A DNA stretch of 64,000 nt from Parapedobacter defluvii (GTDB lineage: Bacteria > Bacteroidota > Bacteroidia > Sphingobacteriales > Sphingobacteriaceae): the NCBI RefSeq assembly GCF_014642075.1, contig NZ_BMIK01000018.1, forward strand, positions 1 through 64,000, given 5' to 3'. The position numbers and the translations under genes were made by a program. The notes beneath the pieces were generated by a model that worked only from the letters and a program-made list of their open reading frames with translations, did no database searches and was not told the origin of the DNA. Positions 52,238 to 61,128 of this stretch are shown here, in pieces (positions within the stretch are counted from its first letter, which is position 1; every line of letters starts with the position of its first letter).

Positions 52238-53063
52238 GCAATACTTCGAAACGGATAAAGGAACCGTTGAATACACGCGCTATGGAAGCGGCCAGCCTGT
52301 ACTGTTTTTTCATGGCGGGCATTCCAACGCGATAGACCGGCTGTATCACCTGGGCTTTGATCCCAGTAAATATGAATTAATTACACCATCCCGGCCGGGC
52401 TATGGCAAAACCTCCCTTCAACACAATGAATCCGCTGCGGCAACGGCGACATTGATGGCGGCGCTGCTAGACGGGTTGAGCATCCACCGAGTCATCTTGT
52501 ATGCGGCTTCCGCCGGAGGGCCTTCAGCGATCGCTTTTGCCGCAAAAAATAATGACCGCGTGCAGAAACTGATTCTTGCTTCCTCGGTAACCACAACCTG
52601 GCTTGGGCAGAAAGACAGGAAATATCGGCTGGCTAAGCGCCTCTTCCGTCCGCCTATCCAATCAGTTGCGTGGCTATTCGTACGCTTCATGGCAAGTGAC
52701 GCGCCCATGCTACTTGGTAGATTGTTTTTCAGGGAGTTTTCAACCCAATCGAGGCATCTTATCAGCCGGCCGGAGGCTTTCCGGTTGGCTGCCGCACTCA
52801 GTGTCTACGATTCCGGCCGAGGTTTTCTCAACGATCTTAAACAGGAAGTGGACCAGGAATCACTAACCCGGGTGGATTGCCCGACACTAATCCTGCATAG
52901 CAAGTACGACGCAAGTGTTGCCGTCCAGCATGCCCGACATGCAAAAGAATATATACCGCATGCTCAGCTTGTCCTACTTGAAAATCCTTGGGGACACATG
53001 ATCTGGATTGATGATTGCCGAATTGAAGTTGAAAAGCAAATACAGAAGTTTTTAATAAATTAA
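52221..53063 (+). CDS. Alpha/beta hydrolase
   Basis: 280 residues, a single alpha/beta-hydrolase fold. Landmarks: oxyanion-hole HGGHSN (about residue 32), the nucleophile elbow YAASAGGPSAI with Ser about residue 98, the Asp in the later strand ILHSKYDASV, and the catalytic His in ENPWGHMIWIDD near the C-terminus. It has no signal peptide. The substrate (ester, peroxide or other) is not predictable. It overlaps nhaA by 17 bases and is followed by a universal stress gene after one base, so it belongs to the same ion-stress operon. Confidence 0.85.
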   Translation: MNHLARQYFETDKGTVEYTRYGSGQPVLFFHGGHSNAIDRLYHLGFDPSKYELITPSRPGYGKTSLQHNESAAATATLMAALLDGLSIHRVILYAASAGGPSAIAFAAKNNDRVQKLILASSVTTTWLGQKDRKYRLAKRLFRPPIQSVAWLFVRFMASDAPMLLGRLFFREFSTQSRHLISRPEAFRLAAALSVYDSGRGFLNDLKQEVDQESLTRVDCPTLILHSKYDASVAVQHARHAKEYIPHAQLVLLENPWGHMIWIDDCRIEVEKQIQKFLIN

Positions 53064-53064
53064 A

Positions 53065-53922
53065 ATGCGCAGCATGGAAAAAGTAATATTGGTACCAACC
53101 GATTTCTCACCTAATGCAGTGAAAGCAGCCCAATACGCACTGAAATTAAGCGAAACCATGGTTTGCAAAGTGTATCTTTTGCACGCCTATATGGCATTTC
53201 ATTCGGCCTTTCAAAGCGAACTGGCCAACCGGACAGATGAACAGCGGGCAGAAGCGGGCGCGCAAAAAGGCATGAGCGGTTTCCTTGAAGCGCTCGGATT
53301 GGATAAAGACAGCCCCCAGATTTCTACAGGCATAGTGAAAGCAGACCTCACCGATGCCGTTGAACGCTTCATCGCTGAGAACAAGAACGTATTGATTATC
53401 ATGGGTACACATGGTGCATCCGGCGTGAAAATGGGTTTGCTTGGGAGCAATACCTACGATGTGGCGAAAGTGGCCAGTGTACCGATACTGATTATGCCTT
53501 TGAATGCGGTTGACATCAAACCGGAAAAAGTCACCTTCTTTACGGATTACCAGGAAGCGGACAATGAAACCCTTAAGTGGCTGGTAACATTGTTTGGTGA
53601 TCTGATATGGAAATGCACCCTCGTGCACATCCATGAGGAAAGTACGCCGCCGACAGAAGAGGACAGACAAAAACTGGAAGCCTGGAAAGAGCGATTGGGA
53701 AGCATGGCTTCTCCGGTTCAATTGGACAGTGAACTAGTTCACGGCCGAGAAAGCATAGCACTGGTGGATGAGATACTTGGCAGACACAACGCCTCGTTGA
53801 CGGTACTTACCCTGGTCGGAGGCCGCAGTTTCTTCGAAAAGCTAATGCACAAAAGCCTGGCAAAAGCAATCATCCACCAACCGAAGACACCGGTGTTGCT
53901 ATTGAGGGACGAAATCCGGTAA
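53065..53922 (+). CDS. Universal stress protein, tandem UspA
   Basis: 285 residues made of two UspA domains. Domain one: KVILVPTDFSPNAVKAAQYA at the start and the ATP-binding GTHGASGVKMGLLGSNTYDV about residue 115 (G-x2-G-x9-G-S/N). Domain two from about 150: the start KVTFFTDYQEADNETLKWLV and a degenerate nucleotide loop LVGGRSFFEKLMHKSLAKAI. A second start at 53074 would drop three residues. It lies between hydrolase and response regulator and is probably involved in salt or potassium stress. Confidence 0.88.
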   Translation: MRSMEKVILVPTDFSPNAVKAAQYALKLSETMVCKVYLLHAYMAFHSAFQSELANRTDEQRAEAGAQKGMSGFLEALGLDKDSPQISTGIVKADLTDAVERFIAENKNVLIIMGTHGASGVKMGLLGSNTYDVAKVASVPILIMPLNAVDIKPEKVTFFTDYQEADNETLKWLVTLFGDLIWKCTLVHIHEESTPPTEEDRQKLEAWKERLGSMASPVQLDSELVHGRESIALVDEILGRHNASLTVLTLVGGRSFFEKLMHKSLAKAIIHQPKTPVLLLRDEIR

Positions 53923-53952
53923 TGGAGAAAATTACGTTACCTTTGTAAAAGT

Positions 53953-55311
53953 ATGAAACGGCTTTTATTGATCGACGACGAGGAAAAACTCCGGAATCTG
54001 CTGGCCAGAATTATTGGTGTGCAGGGTGAGGGATTCCAGGTTGAACAGGCAGGCACATTAAAGATTGCCCGACAGAAGCTTGCCAAAACGCAATACGAAG
54101 TGGTCTTATGCGACGTCAAGCTATCCGATGGAAACGGCGTGGAGTTTATCAGCGAGGTAAAGCAGATCCAACCGCTTACGGAGATTATCCTGCTTACCGC
54201 TTACGGTAACATTCCGGATGGGGTGCAGGCCATCAAAGATGGTGCATTCGATTACATTACCAAAGGGAACGACAATAACCGGATTATCCCGCTGATCAAT
54301 CGGGCTTACGAAAAAGTACTGCTCGCCAAACGCGTGCAACAATTGGAACGACGGGTCGGGCAGCGATACTCCTTTGACAACATCATCGGTAGCTCGAGAC
54401 AGATACTGGAAGCAATCGACCTCGGGAAAAAAGTGGCCCAAACGGATACCACCGTGCTGTTGCTCGGCGAAACCGGAACCGGGAAAGAGGTGTTTGCGCA
54501 GGCGATCCATCACGCAGGAAATCGAAGCAGACAGCCATTTGTCGCTGTTAATTGTTCGGCATTCAGCCGAGAACTGCTGGAAAGCGAGCTGTTCGGCCAC
54601 CGTGAGGGCGCTTTTACCGGAGCATCGAAAGATAAGAAAGGGTTGTTCTCGGAAGCGGATGGAGGGACGATTTTTCTGGATGAAATCGGCGAGATGTCCT
54701 ATGATTTGCAGGCGAAGTTGCTGCGTGTACTGGAAACAGGGGAGTTCCTGATGGTGGGGGATACCGTCCCCACGCGGGTAGATGTGCGCATAGTTGCGGC
54801 AACGAACAGAAACCTTGAAACGGAAATCGATCAGGGCCACTTCAGAAGCGACCTCTATTACCGACTGTCTATTTTTACGATTAACTTGCCCCCTTTGCGG
54901 GAACGCCCCCAAGACATCGTTATGCTGGCCGAGTATTTTGTCGGCGTGTTTACCGCAAAATTGAATAAGCGAGAAACAGTCCTTTCTGATGGTTATTTGC
55001 AAGCGTTGAAAGCGCATCCATGGAAAGGGAATATCCGCGAATTAAAGAACGTGATCGAACGTAGCATCATCCTGAGCGACGGCAATATCCTTCATGCCGA
55101 TAGCTTGCCGTACGAGTTTATCCAATCCGAGGCCTCGCCGTTAAAACCATCCCTATCCGCATTCTCGCTGGCCGGGGCAGAAAAACTGCAGATCCAGAAA
55201 GTCCTTAATCACACCGCGGGCAACAAGGCAGAAGCCGCCCGTTTGCTGGAAGTCAGCATCGCAACGCTTTACCGCAAAATAGAGGAATACGCCATTTCTA
55301 TTCCCCGGTAG
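53953..55311 (+). CDS. Sigma-54-dependent response regulator
   Basis: 452 residues, NtrC/AtoC class. Order: a receiver domain with LIDDEEKLRNLL and the phosphorylated Asp in VVLCDVKLSDGNGVEFI (about residue 55); an AAA+ domain with Walker A GETGTGKEVFAQAI, the sigma-54 contact loop ELFGHREGAFTGA (GAFTGA intact) and Walker B GGTIFLDEIGEM; an effector region EYFVGVF; and a Fis-type HTH at the C-terminus (AEAARLLEVSIATLYRKI). It acts with sigma-54. It is alone, 30 bases after the stress gene and upstream of the kdp block, so the kdp operon is the likely target. No cognate kinase is adjacent. Confidence 0.93.
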   Translation: MKRLLLIDDEEKLRNLLARIIGVQGEGFQVEQAGTLKIARQKLAKTQYEVVLCDVKLSDGNGVEFISEVKQIQPLTEIILLTAYGNIPDGVQAIKDGAFDYITKGNDNNRIIPLINRAYEKVLLAKRVQQLERRVGQRYSFDNIIGSSRQILEAIDLGKKVAQTDTTVLLLGETGTGKEVFAQAIHHAGNRSRQPFVAVNCSAFSRELLESELFGHREGAFTGASKDKKGLFSEADGGTIFLDEIGEMSYDLQAKLLRVLETGEFLMVGDTVPTRVDVRIVAATNRNLETEIDQGHFRSDLYYRLSIFTINLPPLRERPQDIVMLAEYFVGVFTAKLNKRETVLSDGYLQALKAHPWKGNIRELKNVIERSIILSDGNILHADSLPYEFIQSEASPLKPSLSAFSLAGAEKLQIQKVLNHTAGNKAEAARLLEVSIATLYRKIEEYAISIPR

Positions 55312-55346
55312 CGTTATCCACGCAACATCTTATTATCCTGATAAAC

Positions 55347-55372
55347 ACCCTATCATTTTGATAGGGTTTTTT
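55347..55372 (+). terminator. Terminator after the sigma-54 regulator
   Basis: ACCCTATC and GATAGGGT arms around ATTTT, followed by TTTTTT. It ends the nhaA-to-regulator transcript and insulates the kdp block. Confidence 0.85.
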
Positions 55373-55481
55373 ATTGGTTGATTTTGGTTCCGAAAATATT
55401 TCTCGCTGATTGATAGCTTGTTGTAAGATGCTTGTCACCATTGGTGTGCAATTGGTATAAGGGACTGCAAAATTAAAAGAT

Positions 55482-55856
55482 ATGGAAACTATCAATAAGA
55501 AAGAATTCTCGTTTATTGTGGCGAGTGAGCTGCCGGACATCCGGGATGAAATCAGCCACATCCGTTCAAAAGAGAACGTGGCCGGGGTGATGCAGGCGGT
55601 GGTTAACTACATGCGTGACATGGTGAGGGACAAGCAGCTCGATAAAGTCCTGCGCTGCATGAACCTGGTCGGCTGGATGTACGGCCGCGGGGATGGCGCA
55701 ATACGGGAAACCATCGCCAATGTGTTTGTGCGTTCTTTCAATGGCCTGCGCAATCAATGCACAAACTGGGATTGGGAGCGAATACGAGAACATATGCCCG
55801 CCAACCTGTATTCGGTATTTACCGTGCAGAACCGGGTATTGAACGAACGGATGTAA
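55482..55856 (+). CDS. DUF7674-like protein, first copy
   Basis: 124 residues, helical, without membrane segments (METINKKEFSFIVASELPDI). The region LRCMNLVGWMYGRGDGAIRE and the C-terminal VRSFNGLRNQCTNWDWERIR align by eye with the protein at 56094 (VNLLYTGGCLHDRNAIENEF), so the two are paralogues. I assign them tentatively to the DUF7674 type. It is the first gene of the kdp block. Its stop overlaps the next start (TAATG). A CACCATTGGTG inverted repeat (55436-55446) lies upstream and could be a regulator site. Confidence 0.6.
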   Translation: METINKKEFSFIVASELPDIRDEISHIRSKENVAGVMQAVVNYMRDMVRDKQLDKVLRCMNLVGWMYGRGDGAIRETIANVFVRSFNGLRNQCTNWDWERIREHMPANLYSVFTVQNRVLNERM

Positions 55857-56089
55857 TGGAAAGGAAGAAGACTGTTGCGGAACTCAGGAAGACGGTCAAG
55901 GCATACCAGAAGATCAGACCATTTGACTGCCTCATGTACTTCTTCCTTGTATTCATCGCGGTCGGAGTTACTATTAGAGTCATCAGCAATTATTCAATAA
56001 GCATTATGTTAACAGTATTACTGGTGGTAGCCGGGCTCGCATGTTTTGCGCTGTTCTTCAAGGCTATCGATTTTTTCAAAAACATCTGA
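55856..56089 (+). CDS. Two-helix membrane protein, 77 aa
   Basis: From ATG 55856, overlapping the previous stop by one base (TAATG). A basic N-terminus (MERKKTVAELRKTVKAYQ) is followed by two membrane helices: YFFLVFIAVGVTIRVI and MLTVLLVVAGLACFALFF. It is the second gene of the kdp block; the DUF7674-like paralogue follows after 4 bases. Longer upstream codons in the same frame lie over the preceding gene and are rejected. No family is known to me. Confidence 0.6.
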   Translation: MERKKTVAELRKTVKAYQKIRPFDCLMYFFLVFIAVGVTIRVISNYSISIMLTVLLVVAGLACFALFFKAIDFFKNI

Positions 56090-56093
56090 ACTC

Positions 56094-56450
56094 ATGGATT
56101 GCGAAACAAAGATCATTAGAACGCTGCGGGAATGGATACCCGCAGCGTTGACCGGCACCGACCCGGTTGACGATTATAAAGCGCTTCGCGAAGCCGCGGA
56201 TCTATTTCTGCGGAAAATCGTGGGTGACGCTACCGAACGCGCGGATGCGCTGGAGGCATTAAAAGTCGTGAATTTACTTTACACAGGAGGTTGCCTGCAC
56301 GACCGAAATGCTATCGAAAACGAATTCCTGTCTGTCCTGGCGTCCCAGGAATCACCTGGCTCACTAAAGGCACACATGGCCCTTTTTCCAAAGGAACTCA
56401 GGCAGGCCTACCTAAAAACAATACTGGAAAATTGGAATGGGCAAAAATGA
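56094..56450 (+). CDS. DUF7674-like protein, second copy
   Basis: 118 residues from ATG 56094 (MDCETKIIRTLREWI); the upstream ATG at 56046 is within the preceding gene. It is a helical soluble protein with LVNLLYTGGCLHDRNAIENE-like core (VVNLLYTGGCLHDRN) and a C-terminal LFPKELRQAYLKTILEN. It resembles the first copy at 55482. Two copies flanking a small membrane protein in the kdp block suggest a regulatory or scaffold role at the membrane, which is inference. Confidence 0.6.
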   Translation: MDCETKIIRTLREWIPAALTGTDPVDDYKALREAADLFLRKIVGDATERADALEALKVVNLLYTGGCLHDRNAIENEFLSVLASQESPGSLKAHMALFPKELRQAYLKTILENWNGQK

Positions 56451-56562
56451 ACAGGAGCATTGGACGAAACGGGAAATCGTTGTTACGGCGGTGGCAAAGA
56501 TCATTGCGGCAGTGCTTTTCCTAACGCTGAGTCTTCTAATGCTGTTGGTAAAAATTAATTAA
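56437..56562 (+). CDS. Small single-helix membrane protein, 41 aa
   Basis: Starts inside the previous gene (14-base overlap): MGKNEQEHWTKREIVVTAVA, then one hydrophobic helix AVLFLTLSLLMLLVKIN. No family is known. Translational coupling with the upstream gene and position before kdpF point to a role with the Kdp complex. Confidence 0.5.
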   Translation: MGKNEQEHWTKREIVVTAVAKIIAAVLFLTLSLLMLLVKIN

Positions 56563-56573
56563 AAATAAGAACC

Positions 56574-56651
56574 ATGATTCTTTTATTTCTACTGGCGATA
56601 GCGGTTTTCACATACATCCTGTATGTTCTGTTGAGACCCGAGAAATTTTGA
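56574..56651 (+). CDS. kdpF: KdpF, small Kdp subunit
   Basis: 25 residues: MILLFLLAIAVFTYILYVLL then RPEKF. This single membrane helix with a short charged C-terminal tail matches KdpF, which stabilises the KdpABC complex. The stop overlaps the next start (TGATG). It lies upstream of kdpA, separated only by another tiny membrane protein. Confidence 0.75.
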   Translation: MILLFLLAIAVFTYILYVLLRPEKF

Positions 56652-56761
56652 TGGCCATGAACAAAGCTAAACAAGAACGTTGGCTGGCAGCAATTGCAAT
56701 TATCCTTTTTGCGGTTGCCCTGCTTCTTTTGGCCTATTACAAAGTAACATATGCACATTAA
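56651..56761 (+). CDS. Small membrane protein, 36 aa
   Basis: Starts at the ATG of TGATG overlapping kdpF: MAMNKAKQERWLAAIAIILF, then AVALLLLAYYKVTYAH. One membrane helix with a basic N-terminus. Not known to me. Placed between kdpF and kdpA, it could be an extra small subunit or a stability factor of the Kdp pump. Confidence 0.5.
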   Translation: MAMNKAKQERWLAAIAIILFAVALLLLAYYKVTYAH

Positions 56762-56795
56762 ATTAAAAATTAAGAAAATTAAAAATTAAGAGAAA

Positions 56796-58481
56796 ATGAA
56801 TACCGAATTAATAGGGGTTGTCGTGATGTTCATTGCCGCAATCGTTCTCGCGATTCCTTTTGGAAAATACATCGCGAAAGTATACGGCGGGGAAAGAACA
56901 GGACTCGACCCGATCTTCAATCCCATTGAAAAACTATTTTATAGGACCAGTCGTATAGACCCGCGCTTACCGATGGATTGGAAGCAGCACATGGTGGCGA
57001 TGCTGACCATCAATATGGTGTGGTTCCTGTTGGGGATGCTGATACTCATGACACAGGGTAGTTTGTCGCTGAACCCCGACCGGAACCCAAGCATGTCTGC
57101 AGATTTGGCATTCAATACAGTCATATCGTTTGTGGTAAACTGCAACCTGCAACACTATTCTGGCGAGACCGGTCTGAGTTACCTGGGCCAGTTCTGGCTG
57201 ATGTTCCTGCAATTTGTCAGTGCCGGCACCGGGATGGCCGCCGCTGCCGTCGTATTCAGGGCATTCAGGGAGAAGACCTCATCCAGTCTGGGTAATTTTT
57301 ACGATTTCTTCGTGAAGTCGTGCACGCGCATACTGCTGCCGGTTTCCTTTGTGATTGCCGTCATTCTGGCGTTTGATGGAACACCGATGACCTTTGAGGG
57401 AAAAGACACCATTGTCAGCCTGGAGGGCAACACTGTGGAAGTATCACGGGGGCCCGCAGCCGCTTTCGTTCCGATCAAGCATGTTGGCACGAACGGCGGC
57501 GGGTTTTTTGGCGTCAACTCGGCCCATCCGTTTGAAAACCCCTCTTATTTGTCAAACATGGTAGAAATGATTGGCCAGTTGATCATCCCTTTAGCGATGG
57601 TGTTTGCATTTGGCTATTTCATTCGACGGAAGCGGCTGTCCTGGATGATCTTCGGCGTGATGACCGTCGGTTTCCTGATGCTTGCCATCCCGAATATCCT
57701 GATGGAAATGAACGGCAACCCCGCCATCGAAAAAATGGGGATCGATAATACGCTCGGCGCGATGGAGGGAAAAGAAGTGCGTTTGGGGGCAGCAGCCTCC
57801 GGATTCTGGAGTATAGTGACAACGGTCATATCAACCGGTTCCGTCAATTCCATGCACGATAGCTCCATGGCACTTTCCGGAATGAACGAGTTGCTTGCCA
57901 TGATGATCAACTGCTTTTACGGCGGTGTTGGAGTAGGGATACTCAATTTCTTTATCTTTATTATCCTCGCCGTGTTTGTAAGCGGCCTGATGGTAGGCCG
58001 TACCCCGGAATTCCTAGGAAAGAAAGTAGAAGCCCGCGAAATGAAGATTGCCATGATCGTCGCGCTGATCCATCCGTTCATGATTTTGGTCGGAGCCGGT
58101 TTGGCCACCGCATTCCCGGAGCTTGGGGCTTCCACGCTGAATAACCCCGGCTTCCACGGCTTCAGTGAGATCCTCTATGAATACACCTCCGCATCGGCAA
58201 ACAATGGCAGTGGTTTCGAGGGATTGGGGGACAATACGCTGTGGTGGAACATCAGTACCGGATTCGTATTGATCTTATCGCGTTTCCTTCCGATCGTAGG
58301 GCCGGTAGCCATTGCAGGCCTGTTGGCCGAGAAACGTTTCATACCGGAGGGTGAAGGTACACTCAAAACAGATACCTCCACCTTTGGCCTGATGGTTTTC
58401 GCCGTTATTTTCATTGTGGCGGCCCTGGCATTCTTTCCAGCCCTGGCACTAGGTCCTATTGCCGAGTTTTTTTCCATGTAA
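56796..58481 (+). CDS. kdpA: Potassium-transporting ATPase subunit A
   Basis: The potassium channel-like subunit of the high-affinity KdpFABC pump. 561 residues with 10 membrane helices. Four pore loops with the filter type motifs: HYSGETGLSYLGQF, GTNGGGFFGVNSAHPFENPS (GGG), the region NSMHDSSMALSG and ANNGSGFEGLGDNTL. N-terminus MNTELIGVVVMFIAAIVLAI. kdpB follows after 24 bases. Confidence 0.96.
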   Translation: MNTELIGVVVMFIAAIVLAIPFGKYIAKVYGGERTGLDPIFNPIEKLFYRTSRIDPRLPMDWKQHMVAMLTINMVWFLLGMLILMTQGSLSLNPDRNPSMSADLAFNTVISFVVNCNLQHYSGETGLSYLGQFWLMFLQFVSAGTGMAAAAVVFRAFREKTSSSLGNFYDFFVKSCTRILLPVSFVIAVILAFDGTPMTFEGKDTIVSLEGNTVEVSRGPAAAFVPIKHVGTNGGGFFGVNSAHPFENPSYLSNMVEMIGQLIIPLAMVFAFGYFIRRKRLSWMIFGVMTVGFLMLAIPNILMEMNGNPAIEKMGIDNTLGAMEGKEVRLGAAASGFWSIVTTVISTGSVNSMHDSSMALSGMNELLAMMINCFYGGVGVGILNFFIFIILAVFVSGLMVGRTPEFLGKKVEAREMKIAMIVALIHPFMILVGAGLATAFPELGASTLNNPGFHGFSEILYEYTSASANNGSGFEGLGDNTLWWNISTGFVLILSRFLPIVGPVAIAGLLAEKRFIPEGEGTLKTDTSTFGLMVFAVIFIVAALAFFPALALGPIAEFFSM

Positions 58482-58505
58482 TCTTTGAGTAAGGAGAAGT
58501 ATATT

Positions 58506-60515
58506 ATGAACAATAACCAATCGTTGTTTCAGAAAGGCGTCGTTCTGGATGCCCTGAAACAATCATTTATAAAACTTAATCCGAAACTGATGTTCCGGAA
58601 TCCGGTGATGTTCACCGTCGAGATCGGAACCGCCGTAATGCTTGTCGTCACGTGCTGGACGCTTTTCGGAGAAACATCACAGGGAAGTCCGGCCTACAAC
58701 TTTTTTGTTTTCGTTGTCCTGTTACTGACGCTGCTATTCGCTAATTTCGCCGAAGCCATTGCCGAGGCACGTGGTAAGGCACAGGCAGAAAGCCTACGCC
58801 GCACCCGTGAGGAAACCGCTGCCTATCTGGTAGACGGGCGGGTGGTTTCTTCATCTTACCTAAGAAAGGGAGACGTCTTCATCTGCAAGGCGGGCGACAT
58901 CATCCCGGCAGACGGCGAAATCGTGGAGGGGTTGGCTACGATTGACGAAAGTGCGATCACCGGTGAGTCTGCCCCGGTCATACGCGAAGCAGGAGGTGAC
59001 AAAAGTTCGGTGACGGGCGGCACGAAAGTTCTTTCGGATCGGATCAAGGTTCGCGTTACGGCCCAACCGGGTGAAAGTTTCCTCGACAAGATGATTGCGT
59101 TGGTGGAGGGGGCGAGCCGGCAGAAAACTCCAAATGAAATAGCATTGACGATTTTGCTCGCCGGTTTCACACTGGTCTTCATCATCGTATGCGTGACACT
59201 GAAACCATTTGCAGATTACGCCAATGCGCCGATTACGATCGCCGCATTCATCTCGCTGTTCGTATGCCTGATTCCCACGACCATTGGCGGACTGCTTTCC
59301 GCGATCGGGATTGCCGGGATGGACCGGGCACTGCGGGCCAATGTGATTACCAAATCGGGCAAGGCTGTGGAAACCGCCGGTGACATTGATGTGCTGCTGC
59401 TCGATAAGACAGGAACCATTACCATCGGTAACCGGAAAGCCACGGCTTTTCACCCCGCACCCGGGATCGCGAAAGAAGTCCTCGTGCGTGCCGCAGTGTT
59501 GGCCTCCATGGCCGACGAGACACCCGAGGGTAAATCGGTCATCGAACTGGCAGGCGTAAATCCAGAGGCTTATAACGTGGCCAACCCGCGTTTCATCCCA
59601 TTCACGGCGGAAACCCGCAGTTCAGGGATCGACGCCGACGGTATCCGCATCCGCAAAGGCGCAACCGACGCGATCCGGCAACTGGTTGAAAAGGCCGGAA
59701 ACGAGTTTCCGCAGCAAACCAAGGAAACCGTCCGGGTTATTTCCAGCAACGGCGGAACACCGCTTGTCGTCGCAGAGGACGATAAAGCCATCGGTGTAAT
59801 CGAATTGCAGGACATCATCAAGCCCGGCATTCAGGAGCGCTTCGAGCGCCTCCGCAAAATGGGCATCAAAACGGTGATGGTAACCGGAGACAACCCATTG
59901 ACCGCCAAGTACATTGCAGAAAAAGCAGGTGTGGACGATTTCATCGCCGAGGCGAAGCCTGAAGACAAGATGAACTACATCAAGAAAGAGCAGGCGTCGG
60001 GAAGACTGGTAGCCATGATGGGTGACGGCACGAATGATGCCCCGGCACTGGCGCAGGCAGACGTGGGCGTAGCCATGAACAGCGGCACGCAAGCTGCCAA
60101 GGAAGCGGGCAATATGGTAGATCTGGACAACGACCCCACGAAGCTGATCGAGGTGGTCGAAATCGGCAAGCAATTGCTGATGACACGCGGTACACTGACC
60201 ACGTTTTCCATTGCCAATGACGTGGCCAAATACTTTGCGATCATCCCGGCGCTGTTCATCGGCGCGATTCCAGCTCTTCAGGGCTTGAACATCATGGGCT
60301 TGGGCAGTCCGGAAAGCGCCATCCTATCGGCAGTGATCTTCAACGCGATTATCATTCCCTTGCTGATCCCACTGGCATTGAAAGGAGTGGCCTACAAGCC
60401 CATAGGAGCCAGTGCGCTGTTGCGCAGGAACCTGTTTATCTATGGGTTGGGTGGCATCGTGATTCCGTTTATCGGCATCAAGCTCATCGATATCCTGGTT
60501 TCAGTATTCATTTAA
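58506..60515 (+). CDS. kdpB: Potassium-transporting ATPase subunit B
   Basis: The P-type ATPase subunit. 669 residues from ATG 58506, which has AAGGAG upstream (58492-58497), one of the few Shine-Dalgarno-like sites here; an in-frame TTG at 58485 is not preferred. Motifs: TGES in AITGESAPV, the phosphorylated Asp in [14 protein letters not shown] (about residue 303), and [20 protein letters not shown]. Membrane helices match P-type ATPases of the Kdp class. kdpC follows after 17 bases. Confidence 0.96.
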   Translation: MNNNQSLFQKGVVLDALKQSFIKLNPKLMFRNPVMFTVEIGTAVMLVVTCWTLFGETSQGSPAYNFFVFVVLLLTLLFANFAEAIAEARGKAQAESLRRTREETAAYLVDGRVVSSSYLRKGDVFICKAGDIIPADGEIVEGLATIDESAITGESAPVIREAGGDKSSVTGGTKVLSDRIKVRVTAQPGESFLDKMIALVEGASRQKTPNEIALTILLAGFTLVFIIVCVTLKPFADYANAPITIAAFISLFVCLIPTTIGGLLSAIGIAGMDRALRANVITKSGKAVETAGDIDVLLLDKTGTITIGNRKATAFHPAPGIAKEVLVRAAVLASMADETPEGKSVIELAGVNPEAYNVANPRFIPFTAETRSSGIDADGIRIRKGATDAIRQLVEKAGNEFPQQTKETVRVISSNGGTPLVVAEDDKAIGVIELQDIIKPGIQERFERLRKMGIKTVMVTGDNPLTAKYIAEKAGVDDFIAEAKPEDKMNYIKKEQASGRLVAMMGDGTNDAPALAQADVGVAMNSGTQAAKEAGNMVDLDNDPTKLIEVVEIGKQLLMTRGTLTTFSIANDVAKYFAIIPALFIGAIPALQGLNIMGLGSPESAILSAVIFNAIIIPLLIPLALKGVAYKPIGASALLRRNLFIYGLGGIVIPFIGIKLIDILVSVFI

Positions 60516-60532
60516 TAGTAAACGAATAGTAT

Positions 60533-61093
60533 ATGAAAAAGCATTTAATCCCAGCTGCAGTGCTGACGCTCGTCATGCTGGTGTTTTTTACCGTCATCTA
60601 CCCCGTGGCAGTTTGGGGGATTGCACAATTCTCGCCCAATTCGGGCAAGGGCGAAATCATCGAGCACGAAGGGCGTCACCATTATGCCAATATCGGCCAG
60701 TCGTTCATCCGCGACGATTATTTCTGGTCACGGCCATCCGCCGTTGATTACAACGCCGGCGGATCCGGGGGCAGCAATAAAGGACCGTCAAACGAAGAAT
60801 ATCTGGCCTCGGTCCAAGCGCGCATCGACACATTTCTGTCGCACAACCCGGGTATGGACAAGTCACAGGTTCCTGTTGACCTTATCACTGCCAGTGGCAG
60901 CGGGCTTGATCCGCATATTTCCATACAGGCAGCGGAAGTGCAGGTAGCCCGGGTGGCCCGTAAGCGCAACCTGCCCGAAGATACCGTTTCGGAATTGGTG
61001 GCGTCACAAGCCGAAAAGCCGCTGCTCGGTATTTTTGGCCCGGCGCGTATCAATGTGCTGAAACTCAACCTGGCTTTGGATGAACTTAGATAA
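60533..61093 (+). CDS. kdpC: Potassium-transporting ATPase subunit C
   Basis: Catalytic chaperone subunit of the Kdp complex. 186 residues. One N-terminal membrane helix (LIPAAVLTLVMLVFFTVIYP), then the periplasmic domain with IGQSFIRDDYFWSRPSAVDY, GGSGGSNKGPSNEEYLA, and the C-terminal signature SGLDPHISIQAAEVQVARVA plus FGPARINVLKLNLALD. It closes kdpFABC; a porin follows after 35 bases. Confidence 0.95.
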   Translation: MKKHLIPAAVLTLVMLVFFTVIYPVAVWGIAQFSPNSGKGEIIEHEGRHHYANIGQSFIRDDYFWSRPSAVDYNAGGSGGSNKGPSNEEYLASVQARIDTFLSHNPGMDKSQVPVDLITASGSGLDPHISIQAAEVQVARVARKRNLPEDTVSELVASQAEKPLLGIFGPARINVLKLNLALDELR

Positions 61094-61128
61094 AACTTAG
61101 AAACTTATCAGAATAACGACATATAAAA

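Noticed and set aside
55441-55470. A sigma-54 promoter before the kdp block (TTGG and TGCA)
   Set aside because: GG and GC are separated by 11 instead of the strict 10 bases, and the rest of the consensus is missing.
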